Shown: positions 1-6,286 of the stretch, piece by piece
Layout: each line of letters begins with the position of its first letter
Numbering within the stretch: position 1 is the first letter of the stretch
Source: CAYQQO01 sp964420115
GTDB lineage: Bacteria; Patescibacteriota; Minisyncoccia; Portnoybacterales; UBA2143
DNA: 15,600 nucleotides
Assembly (NCBI GenBank): GCA_964420115.1
Contig: CAYQQO010000013.1
Location: 1 to 15,600, forward strand
Direction of reading: 5' to 3'
Made by a program: the position numbers and the translations under genes
Notes under the pieces: generated by a model
Database searches by the model: none
Told to the model about the DNA's origin: nothing
Seen by the model: the letters and a program-made list of their open reading frames with translations, nothing else

Positions 1-11
1 AACATACAATT

Positions 12-86
12 TGGCTCCGCGGGTAGGATTCGAACCTACAACCCACTGGTTAACAGCCAGTTGCTCTACCATTGAGCTACCGCGGA
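12..86 (-). tRNA. tRNA-Asn (anticodon GTT)
   Basis: A full cloverleaf can be folded on the minus strand: 7-bp acceptor TCCGCGG/CCGCGGA, D arm GCTC/GAGC, anticodon arm ACTGG/CCAGT with loop CTGTTAA, a T arm GTAGG/CCTAC with TTCGAAT loop, discriminator G and an encoded CCA. The anticodon GTT reads asparagine codons. It lies 41 bases downstream of the GT4 glycosyltransferase stop with no terminator between them, so it may be read through from that operon. A separate AT-rich promoter in the gap is possible but not clear. Confidence 0.97.
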
Positions 87-127
87 ATATTATGCATATT
101 TAGCTGTTAAAACTATTCTATAATATA

Positions 128-1264
128 TTAATCCCCTAGTAAAGCGTCAAGAGTCGTTTTAGCGCATTTTGTCCAAGAGAATTTACGGGCCTGCAAAAGG
201 CCTTTTTTTGTTAAATTATCTCTTAATCGTTTGTTTGTCAGTATTTTTTTTATGACTTGGGCTATTTCTTCTGTATTTGATGAATTTTCAATATACATAG
301 CGGCATTGTTGGCCACTTCCGGAATAGATGCTTTTTGGCTTGTTATTACGGGCGTGCCGCAAGCCATTGCTTCTAATATTGGGAAACCAAATCCCTCATA
401 ATCTGAAAGCCAAATTAAAAGATCTGCGGCACTGTAAATAGGAGCAATATCTCCGCCTTTTACATAATCTTTCATTAAAATCGCTTCTTTTTTAAGACGC
501 TGGTTAGCCTCTTTTATTATTTTCTCAATATCTATAAATGGGTTAGTGTGATTTTTCCCAATTATTAATAACTGATAATTTGGCCGTTGGTTAGCTGTTT
601 TTTCAAATCCCTCTATTATTTTATCCAAGTGGCGGCGGTTGAATATTGAACCAATATAGAGAATAAATTTGTCTTTTATTTGATATTTCTCTTTTATTTT
701 CTTTAAAACTGATTGGCCTCTTATCGGCTTGAAAGAATTATCAACTGCTAAGGGGGCAACAATAATTTTTTTCGGATTAATTTGAAAATGCCTTACTATT
801 TCCTCTTTGGTAAATTGTGAAGGGGTAAATATTGTCTTGGCTCTTTTTATAGCTATTTGCGATACTTTTTTAAGAAGGATTTTGTCTAAAAAACGCCAGT
901 TGTAGAGTTCTGGCCGGGCTTGGTAAATAATATCATGGGGAGAAAGGGCAATTCCCCTCCTATAGAATACTGGAGCAATATAGCTGGGAGAAAAAAGTAT
1001 ATCTATTTTATCTTTTTTAGCCGCTTTAGGAAGAAGCCAATGAACAAAGAAGGCATTGCTCTGGATGGGACTTTTTAAAATTTTTCTTTCAAAAGCAGGA
1101 TTAGTCAGTTTTAAATCACTAGGAATTTCTTTTTTGAAATAAAGGACAAAGCGCAAATCAGAAGATAAATCAAAATTATCCCACTGATAAAGAAGACTCG
1201 CTAAATAGCGGCCCACCCCCGTTCTTTGTCCTTCTATATTATGCGCGTCAATGCCAATTATCAT
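128..1264 (-). CDS. GT4-family glycosyltransferase (GT-B fold)
   Basis: This predicted 378-residue cytoplasmic or membrane-associated glycosyltransferase would transfer a sugar from a nucleotide-sugar donor to a growing surface glycan. The N-terminal Rossmann half starts with IGIDAHNI and the glycine-rich EGQRTGVGRY (about residues 11-20); SPHD near residue 110 fits the acceptor-side histidine region. The C-terminal half has the LYIGSIFNRRHLDKIIEGF strand-helix (202-220) and the donor-binding E-x7-E motif (E290 and E298 in YEGFGFPILEAMACGTPV), followed by SIPEV. Length is normal for GT4. Its ATG overlaps the stop of the upstream GT2 gene in an ATGA, so the two are translationally coupled. The exact sugar cannot be read from sequence; mannosyl-, rhamnosyl- or glucosyltransferase are all possible. 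Confidence 0.9.
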   Translation of the reverse strand: MIIGIDAHNIEGQRTGVGRYLASLLYQWDNFDLSSDLRFVLYFKKEIPSDLKLTNPAFERKILKSPIQSNAFFVHWLLPKAAKKDKIDILFSPSYIAPVFYRRGIALSPHDIIYQARPELYNWRFLDKILLKKVSQIAIKRAKTIFTPSQFTKEEIVRHFQINPKKIIVAPLAVDNSFKPIRGQSVLKKIKEKYQIKDKFILYIGSIFNRRHLDKIIEGFEKTANQRPNYQLLIIGKNHTNPFIDIEKIIKEANQRLKKEAILMKDYVKGGDIAPIYSAADLLIWLSDYEGFGFPILEAMACGTPVITSQKASIPEVANNAAMYIENSSNTEEIAQVIKKILTNKRLRDNLTKKGLLQARKFSWTKCAKTTLDALLGD

Positions 1265-2145
1265 ATATTGCCTTTTTTCCCTAAATAAAAATCATTAATT
1301 CCTTTTAAAGCTGCCTTAGCCCACATTCTTTTTGAAGGAAAAAGCAGTTTTACCAATTGTTTAACTGCCCGCCATAAAGCGTCTAAATGGACAAATGGTT
1401 TTAAATAGAAAGGAGTATATTTTTTAGCCATAACAAGGCCGTTTCTAATGTGATAATAAATATATGAAGATGAGCCGGAAATACTGCTTTTTGATCCTTT
1501 GTGCCATATGACTGCTTTTGGAACAAAAATACATTTATAGCCCCTTTTTCTCGCCTTTAACGACCAGTCAGTGTCTTCATAATAAAGGAAATATTCTTCT
1601 GGCATATATCCTATTTTTTCTATCACTTCTCTTTTTATTAACAGACAACAACCGGTTAAATACTCTGTTTCTTGAATATCGGGTTTATCATATCGGCCTT
1701 TGTCTATTTTGCCAAACCCTCGCATTTCCCCTTTGTTATAGAGCCAATTGACTTTCCCGCCAGCGGACCATATTTTTTTAGAAGCGTTTTCAAAATATAT
1801 TTTAGGGCCGATCATGCCAAAGTTTTTATCTTTCTCCCCTGCTCCAACTAATTTTGAAAGAAAATTCCTGCTAACTACAGTATCGTTGTTCAAAAGAAGA
1901 ATATAATCGGCGCCTTTTTCAAGAGCATACTTAATACCAACATTATTGCCGCCGGAAAAGCCCAAGTTTTCTTGGTTATAGATAAATTTAATATTGGCAT
2001 CAGACAGTTCTGGCTTTTTTTTTGAACCATTATCAACAATGACTATCTGATAATTCTGGTAGTCATTGTTTTTAAGCGAATCAAGGCACTCTAAACTGTC
2101 CGGCCATCTGTTCCAATTAAGGATGATAATAAAAACTTTTGGCAT
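1261..2145 (-). CDS. GT2-family glycosyltransferase (WbbL/rhamnosyltransferase-like)
   Basis: This 294-residue GT-A glycosyltransferase belongs to the large GT2 group that includes dTDP-rhamnosyltransferases of WbbL type. The N-terminus gives the nucleotide-binding IIILNWNRWPDSLECLDSL and IVIVDNGS (about 6-41), then NLGFSGGNN (60-68), the metal-site LLLNNDTVVS (83-92, with NND in the DXD position) and the catalytic-base region YYEDTDWSLKARKRGY (188-203). A GCCLLIKREV segment (165-174) is typical of this family. There is no predicted multi-span membrane region; the C-terminus is basic and hydrophobic and may bind the membrane. It is first in a two-gene unit with the GT4 gene (4-base overlap). 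Its job is probably surface polysaccharide or glycoprotein glycan synthesis; the substrate is unknown. Confidence 0.9.
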   Translation of the reverse strand: MPKVFIIILNWNRWPDSLECLDSLKNNDYQNYQIVIVDNGSKKKPELSDANIKFIYNQENLGFSGGNNVGIKYALEKGADYILLLNNDTVVSRNFLSKLVGAGEKDKNFGMIGPKIYFENASKKIWSAGGKVNWLYNKGEMRGFGKIDKGRYDKPDIQETEYLTGCCLLIKREVIEKIGYMPEEYFLYYEDTDWSLKARKRGYKCIFVPKAVIWHKGSKSSISGSSSYIYYHIRNGLVMAKKYTPFYLKPFVHLDALWRAVKQLVKLLFPSKRMWAKAALKGINDFYLGKKGNI

Positions 2146-2170
2146 AAAAAAATAATTTACTCCAACAGAA

Positions 2171-2199
2171 ATTATACCTTGATTTTAACAGATATTATA
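2171..2199 (-). promoter_or_regulatory. Candidate promoter for the glycosyltransferase pair
   Basis: The minus strand has an exact TATAAT at 2171-2176, placing a transcription start near 2164, just before the GT2 ATG at 2145. No good -35 hexamer is present at 17 bases. It lies immediately downstream of the terminator of the preceding gene, where a new transcription unit would need to begin. Confidence 0.4.
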
Positions 2200-2204
2200 A
2201 AGAC

Positions 2205-2247
2205 AGTAAAAGAAAAGAGCGCTGGGGCTTTTTACCACAGCGCTCTT
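2205..2247 (-). terminator. Rho-independent terminator of the secreted-protein gene
   Basis: A perfect 10-bp stem AAGAGCGCTG/CAGCGCTCTT (2238-2247 with 2215-2224) is extended inward by two G-C pairs after one mismatch. On the minus strand it is followed by TTTCTTTTAC. It starts 16 bases past the stop of the 2263-2961 gene, so it ends that transcript. Confidence 0.85.
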
Positions 2248-2262
2248 GGGTAAACTCGTTGG

Positions 2263-2961
2263 TTATTGGCAGAGGAATATATCCTCCAAAGGAGGATACT
2301 GAAATGTGAGAATCTGCTTCTCCCTCTCTTGCGAGTCTCCTACCTCCGCGATCATAACCGTCTCTACAAACTGTTGTTGGAACAACAATTCGTAGAGAGA
2401 AAGAGGAACCGGCGCCTCAATGAGGTAGCCGTCCTCAACTGCCAGTTCTGGGAAGAAATACGTATCCACCCCGATCGGAAAAACAACTGTCACCGTCTCT
2501 GTTGGAGGCCCGGTGAAGTTAAGGCCAAACCGCAGAAGAACAAAATCCTCCTGCAGACAGACCTCTCTTACCCAGAAACGGGCAATCTTGGGAATATCCA
2601 CCTGATACTCGGAGGTGTAGGTGCCGTGCATGGTTGAAAGATACAAGCAAACAACATGCTCTCCGGGATGCTCCATTATGATAAAATCACGGATAGCGCT
2701 CTTGGCAGAATCAATAGAAAGCGGAAATGGATATGTATCTTGAGGATCAATCCACTGAACAGGAATCTTCCCGTCCAGAACCACCAAACTCCAAAGCATC
2801 CGGTAGTCGGCCGTCGCATCCACCTCCAACACATACTGACCGTGCTCCCAGCTATAGTAGGGAGGGTAAAAATTCACCTGGGGCTTTTCAGGAATTTCCT
2901 GGCTGATGGCAACCGCGGTCGCCATAAGAAAAAACACCACCGTCAAAGCAATCCTCTTCAT
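2263..2961 (-). CDS. Secreted protein of unknown function
   Basis: I do not recognise this 232-residue protein. It begins with a clear Sec signal peptide: MKR, a hydrophobic core IALTVVFFLMATAVA, and a likely signal peptidase I site after AIS (near residue 19), leaving QEIPEKPQ as mature N-terminus. There is no lipobox and no later membrane segment. The mature part is rich in aromatic residues and beta-forming stretches (NFYPPYYSWEHGQYVLEVD near 29-47), suggesting a beta-sandwich-like extracellular domain. The start is fixed by an AAGGAG site six bases upstream. It is monocistronic, with its own consensus promoter and strong terminator. Its GC is visibly higher than that of its neighbours: the row 2461-2520 has 33 G/C of 60, against 22 of 60 in a pilM row (4441-4500). 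High expression, recent acquisition or both would explain this. Confidence 0.85.
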   Translation of the reverse strand: MKRIALTVVFFLMATAVAISQEIPEKPQVNFYPPYYSWEHGQYVLEVDATADYRMLWSLVVLDGKIPVQWIDPQDTYPFPLSIDSAKSAIRDFIIMEHPGEHVVCLYLSTMHGTYTSEYQVDIPKIARFWVREVCLQEDFVLLRFGLNFTGPPTETVTVVFPIGVDTYFFPELAVEDGYLIEAPVPLSLYELLFQQQFVETVMIAEVGDSQEREKQILTFQYPPLEDIFLCQ

Positions 2962-2967
2962 CTCTTT

Positions 2968-2974
2968 CTCCTTT
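2968..2974 (-). promoter_or_regulatory. Strong Shine-Dalgarno site
   Basis: The minus strand reads AAAGGAG six bases before the ATG at 2961. It decides the start of the secreted-protein gene. It stands out because most genes of the neighbouring pilus operon lack such a site. Confidence 0.8.
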
Positions 2975-3025
2975 CTTTGTTCGGGTTTTTTCTTTTACGC
3001 TTCAAAGTACTAACTAACTAAATGT

Positions 3026-3054
3026 AGTATATCAAATATATTATAATATGTCAA
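3026..3054 (-). promoter_or_regulatory. Consensus sigma-70 promoter of the secreted-protein gene
   Basis: A perfect TTGACA (-35, 3049-3054) is separated by exactly 17 bases from TATACT (-10, 3026-3031) on the minus strand. The spacer is pure A/T apart from one G. Transcription should start near 3019, giving a leader of about 58 bases that contains a TTAGTTAGTTAG repeat. This is one of the two strongest promoters in the window. Confidence 0.85.
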
Positions 3055-3080
3055 ATAATTTTGGCGGATTGAGGTTTAGC

Positions 3081-3117
3081 AATAAAAAATATCCCTGCTC
3101 AAAAACAGAGATATTTT
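3081..3117 (-). terminator. Terminator of the type IV pilus operon
   Basis: The stem is AATATC-x-CTG pairing with CAG-x-GATATT (3088-3097 with 3106-3115), with an 8-base loop. On the minus strand a TTTTTT run follows. It sits about 20 bases after the last pilin stop and before the promoter of the secreted-protein gene, so it closes the long operon. Confidence 0.75.
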
Positions 3118-3136
3118 CTTTCCTTGATAAAATATA

Positions 3137-3637
3137 TTATCTTGCCACTATAATCTCGCTAAGACTTTCTGTGTCACAAGCCCTGACTGTGACAATGCCG
3201 CTTGCTGCTCTTTGAAAAGTGTATCCAGTCAGAGATGAAGTCCAACTGCCATCCCCATTAGGACTGACTGGAATAGTGCCTAAATACCCCTCTGTTACTA
3301 AATCATCAGAACCGCTTGTTAAATCAAGACAGACATTCTGGGTAGGGTCAGTGGTACAGTTATTGGTAACTCCAGTAGCAGTCGCTCCGCTGGCGCATGT
3401 GCCTATTAAATAAACTTCGCCGGCAGTTGTTCCGGCAACAGCAGAAGAATAACCCCCGCCATTATCAACCTGATCTATTTTAATAGCGCTCAAAACCGCT
3501 GAAACATCTGCCCACCTGCTGGCATCTCTGGCGTCCCTGAACCTTGTTAAAGGATCAAGAGTGACAAAAACAACAGCCGCTATCACAGCAATAATAGCGA
3601 TAACTATTAATAATTCTATTAGTGTAAACCCCCGCAT
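3137..3637 (-). CDS. Type IV prepilin, candidate major pilin
   Basis: This 166-residue protein has a textbook class III (prepilin) signal: the short leader MRG is cut before F4, and FTLIELLIVIAIIAVIAAVV (4-23) forms the assembly helix with Glu at mature position 5. The globular part resembles GspG/PilA-type pseudopilins, with the conserved RDASRWADVSAVLSAIKID helix (37-55) and a GYLGTIPVSPNGDGS-type turn. Four cysteines in the C-terminal half (in GTCAS, NNCTT, NVCLD and RACDT) could form two disulfides that stiffen the subunit. It is the last gene of the operon, next to the terminator, and its 60-base upstream gap lacks a Shine-Dalgarno near the ATG. Major pilin is the likeliest role, but a pseudopilin of a type II-like machine is possible. 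Confidence 0.88.
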   Translation of the reverse strand: MRGFTLIELLIVIAIIAVIAAVVFVTLDPLTRFRDARDASRWADVSAVLSAIKIDQVDNGGGYSSAVAGTTAGEVYLIGTCASGATATGVTNNCTTDPTQNVCLDLTSGSDDLVTEGYLGTIPVSPNGDGSWTSSLTGYTFQRAASGIVTVRACDTESLSEIIVAR

Positions 3638-3697
3638 ATAAAAAGCAATTAAATAATTAATAATTAACGTCAGATCCCTCTTCCGAATAATTATTGA

Positions 3698-5332
3698 TTA
3701 TTGATCGCTGATATTTTTATTTATGTAACTACCGAAGACCCAACCTTCGGCCTCATCGTCTATTTTTATTTTATACCAATTATCCGATTCTTCCAATTGT
3801 GGATAAATATCTCCTGGATAAACTCTTGTTATTTCTTCATAATTTGTCCCCGGCCCCCCTCTGACCCTCAACCACCCTGTCTCTGTTTCTAAAACAACAA
3901 TAGTGGTTGTCACGCTTTTTTCTCCAGTTTCTCCCATCTCCTCTTCAATTATTTCCTCCTCTGGTTGGTTATTCTCATTTTCTTCTAACTGCTCCTCTAT
4001 ATTTTCTTCTATTTGGCTCTGCAGATGGCTTTCTCTTGCTTTTCTATTTTTGTCCCTATACCAAAAAGCTAAAACAACCAGTAAAATACCGACAATAACA
4101 ACAGCTAATAAAAGAATTTTTCTATTTTTTCTTTTAGACGGGTTAACTTGTCCGACCGGCAAAGCTGTCGGCTTTTCAGGCGCGCCTCCTCTATTTTCAA
4201 TATCCTTAACCAATCGCGGGCTTTCCTTTTTGTCTTTTTCTCTTTTACTCTGCGGCAATTCATCTCCTGCAAGCTTAATTGACGGATCTCTTTCTTCCCA
4301 CTTTTTATCAACCCCTTTTAAGGCTAGGCCAACAGCGCCTATATATTCAGTAGAAAGACCGACTTTGTCTAAAACCGACTGACCTAAACGGACCCTTGCA
4401 TCTAAATTAGATGACAAATATTCAATAATTCCCTTTAATTTGCTTGAACCGCCGACTAAAATTACTTCGCTTATCTGTCTGCTTGTTTTATCTTCAAAAT
4501 ATGTAAGAGCTTTTTTAATTTCCTTGTAAATTGGCTCCAGCGACTTTATTAAAACAGGGAATATTTTGCTGTTATTACTTGCTACGCCCTTCTTTATTTT
4601 TTCCTCTTCCGCTTTTTCTAAACTATAGCCCAAGCTTTCGGAAATATTATTGGTAAAAGAATTACCAGCTATATTAATTGAATGAGAATAATAAACAGCT
4701 CTTTTATCAGAAACAACTATATTTGTCACAGCGGCGCCAATATCAACTAAACAAACAGGCCCTTCCGGCATCTGAGACAAACCCCTTAGAGTAGCCAATA
4801 TCTCAATATCAAATTCTTCTATTTCTATCCCTAACTGATTAAAAAACCTCTGCCACTCCAAAACAACCTGTCGACTGGCGCAAACTAGCAGAATAGTTAG
4901 CCGCTCGCCGTCTTCTTTTATAATTTTATATGAATATACCAAATCATCTTCTTCCAAGGGAATTATTTTTTTAGCTTCTTTTAAAACAAGCTCATCTGTT
5001 TGCCCTTTTCCTTTTTGGTATATTTCCAATGTCTGGGTGTAAACCTGGCTGTCAGGCAAAGCAAAAATAAATTCACTGCTCCAGCCGCCAAAAAGCCCTT
5101 TTTTGCCCAGTTCTACTGGCCCTGGTTTAGCTTTTTTAAACAATTGCTTAACAGAAAGAACCAGCTTTTCTTTGTTCTTAATCCTGCCGCGCTCTACAAT
5201 GCCCGGCCCCAACTGGATGCGGTTTAAAACAGCCAAGGTAATTTTCTTGTCTTTTTTTTCCAGACCAACCAACTCAATGGTATTATCAGCAATATCAAGC
5301 CCAATAGATATTTTTTTAAATAAGTTCGCCAT
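3698..5332 (-). CDS. pilM: PilM-type actin-like ATPase with added transmembrane helix and SH3b domain
   Basis: The first ~345 residues match type IV pilus PilM, a cytoplasmic actin/FtsA-like protein that links the assembly motor to the inner-membrane alignment complex. Phosphate-binding loops are visible in IGLDIADNTIELVGL (10-24) and CLVDIGAAVTNIVV (194-207), and the nucleotide-site VILVGGSSKLKGI at 290-302. Normal PilM ends about here. This one continues through a basic, disordered linker (345-404), one transmembrane helix (about 405-424), an extremely acidic stretch (441-470) and a bacterial SH3 domain (about 476-539, with WLRVRGGPGTNYEEI and a closing WVFGSYI). The SH3b domain would lie outside the membrane, where it could bind peptidoglycan. 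No pilN, pilO or pilP gene follows; the next gene is the pilin. Its ATG directly abuts the preceding stop, indicating coupling. Confidence 0.88.
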   Translation of the reverse strand: MANLFKKISIGLDIADNTIELVGLEKKDKKITLAVLNRIQLGPGIVERGRIKNKEKLVLSVKQLFKKAKPGPVELGKKGLFGGWSSEFIFALPDSQVYTQTLEIYQKGKGQTDELVLKEAKKIIPLEEDDLVYSYKIIKEDGERLTILLVCASRQVVLEWQRFFNQLGIEIEEFDIEILATLRGLSQMPEGPVCLVDIGAAVTNIVVSDKRAVYYSHSINIAGNSFTNNISESLGYSLEKAEEEKIKKGVASNNSKIFPVLIKSLEPIYKEIKKALTYFEDKTSRQISEVILVGGSSKLKGIIEYLSSNLDARVRLGQSVLDKVGLSTEYIGAVGLALKGVDKKWEERDPSIKLAGDELPQSKREKDKKESPRLVKDIENRGGAPEKPTALPVGQVNPSKRKNRKILLLAVVIVGILLVVLAFWYRDKNRKARESHLQSQIEENIEEQLEENENNQPEEEIIEEEMGETGEKSVTTTIVVLETETGWLRVRGGPGTNYEEITRVYPGDIYPQLEESDNWYKIKIDDEAEGWVFGSYINKNISDQ

Positions 5333-5740
5333 TTAATTAGATACTTCCTGCCAGGAATCTATAATAATATCGCTTCCTGAAAGAGTAACCTGCGCCTCTA
5401 TTTTTTTATTATACTGATCAACTGTGCCAAGGACGGTAATTAGCCGATTATTGCCATTGACACTTACTGACATTATACAAGATCCGTCACCTACCGCCAA
5501 CAAATAACCATCCACCTGATAGTTGTTGTCAAGGCTGATTTGACGAAGCGCCTCCTCAACGCAAGCATTGGCAGCGGCCAAGGCCTCTTTCCCTTTTTGA
5601 GAAGTATATGATAATTCCAATTCTCCTAAGCCAACCACAGAAGCGGTATAGGCCATTATTAAAGCGGCTGCCCCGACAACTATAACAACCAAAAGAGCCG
5701 CTATACCTCTTTGATTTGTTTTTTTTGCTTTCTCAACCAT
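5333..5740 (-). CDS. PilX-like minor pilin / pilus assembly protein
   Basis: This 135-residue protein has a basic N-terminus ending in QRG, followed by a long hydrophobic helix IAALLVVIVVGAAALIMAYTA (about 13-33) and an amphipathic helix with KGKEALAAANACVEEALRQI. This is the look of PilX-N-terminal or GspK-like minor pilins, which often lack the usual FTLIE. The glutamate at mature position 5 is absent: the mature start would read IAALL. The rest is short and beta-rich. It lies two bases after the PilW/GspJ-like gene and touches the pilM start. In the Pseudomonas order fimU-pilV-pilW-pilX it occupies the PilX place, so a role in the priming complex is likely. Confidence 0.75.
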   Translation of the reverse strand: MVEKAKKTNQRGIAALLVVIVVGAAALIMAYTASVVGLGELELSYTSQKGKEALAAANACVEEALRQISLDNNYQVDGYLLAVGDGSCIMSVSVNGNNRLITVLGTVDQYNKKIEAQVTLSGSDIIIDSWQEVSN

Positions 5741-5742
5741 AA

Positions 5743-6252
5743 TTACTGCCTCAAGCTAACAGCTGTTTGGAAACTTTGCGAATAATTGTAATCAACATCT
5801 CCGCTAAGATTATTAAATTCAACAGTAAGAATTACCCTAATATTTTCTCTTTCGCTTCCGCTGGTTAAGTTATTAAAAACTAAATTGGTTATTTTCACCT
5901 CGTCGCTGGTAACAGCCGCAGGAGCAGTTGTCCCTTCAACAATCTGTAAAACACCGTCGTTTTGATTAAGATTGATAATAGTCGGGTTTTTGCTTGGATC
6001 AGCCATTTCTAAAGATAAAACTCCCGGATCGCTGTCAAAAATAGAAGAAACATTAACTTCTTTGGCGTTTCTTATTCTCTGACTAATTACATCCAATGCC
6101 ATTCTACTGTTAGCTCCCACTTCAGAGATAACATAACTTTTATCTCTTGACCCGCTGATAGAAAAAGCGAAAACAACAAAGCCGGCTAAAACCAAGCCGG
6201 TAATAGCGACATAAATAATTGTTTCAATTAAAGTAAATCCTTTTTCTCCCAT
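5743..6252 (-). CDS. PilW/GspJ-like minor prepilin
   Basis: I place the start at the ATG at 6252, giving 169 residues, because this puts the prepilin peptidase site at residue 5: MGEKG then FTLIETIIYVAITGLVLAGF with Glu at mature position 5. A longer open frame to 6456 would bury this signal behind 68 residues that are a shadow of the upstream gene. The helix region SYVISEVGANSRMALDVISQRIRNAKEV is typical of GspJ/PilW-type minor pilins, and the C-terminal half is beta-rich (VKITNLVFNNL, IRVILTVEFNNL). A 34-base gap separates it from the large adhesin-like pilin upstream. It probably belongs to the same priming complex. Confidence 0.85.
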   Translation of the reverse strand: MGEKGFTLIETIIYVAITGLVLAGFVVFAFSISGSRDKSYVISEVGANSRMALDVISQRIRNAKEVNVSSIFDSDPGVLSLEMADPSKNPTIINLNQNDGVLQIVEGTTAPAAVTSDEVKITNLVFNNLTSGSERENIRVILTVEFNNLSGDVDYNYSQSFQTAVSLRQ

Positions 6253-6286
6253 TTTTTTAAGCTTCCGGCCAAGGAATTGAAATTTA

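Noticed and set aside
2266..3021. Plus-strand open frames of about 120 codons opposite the secreted-protein gene
   Set aside because: They are antisense shadows produced by the higher GC; no promoter, binding site or recognisable protein on that strand.
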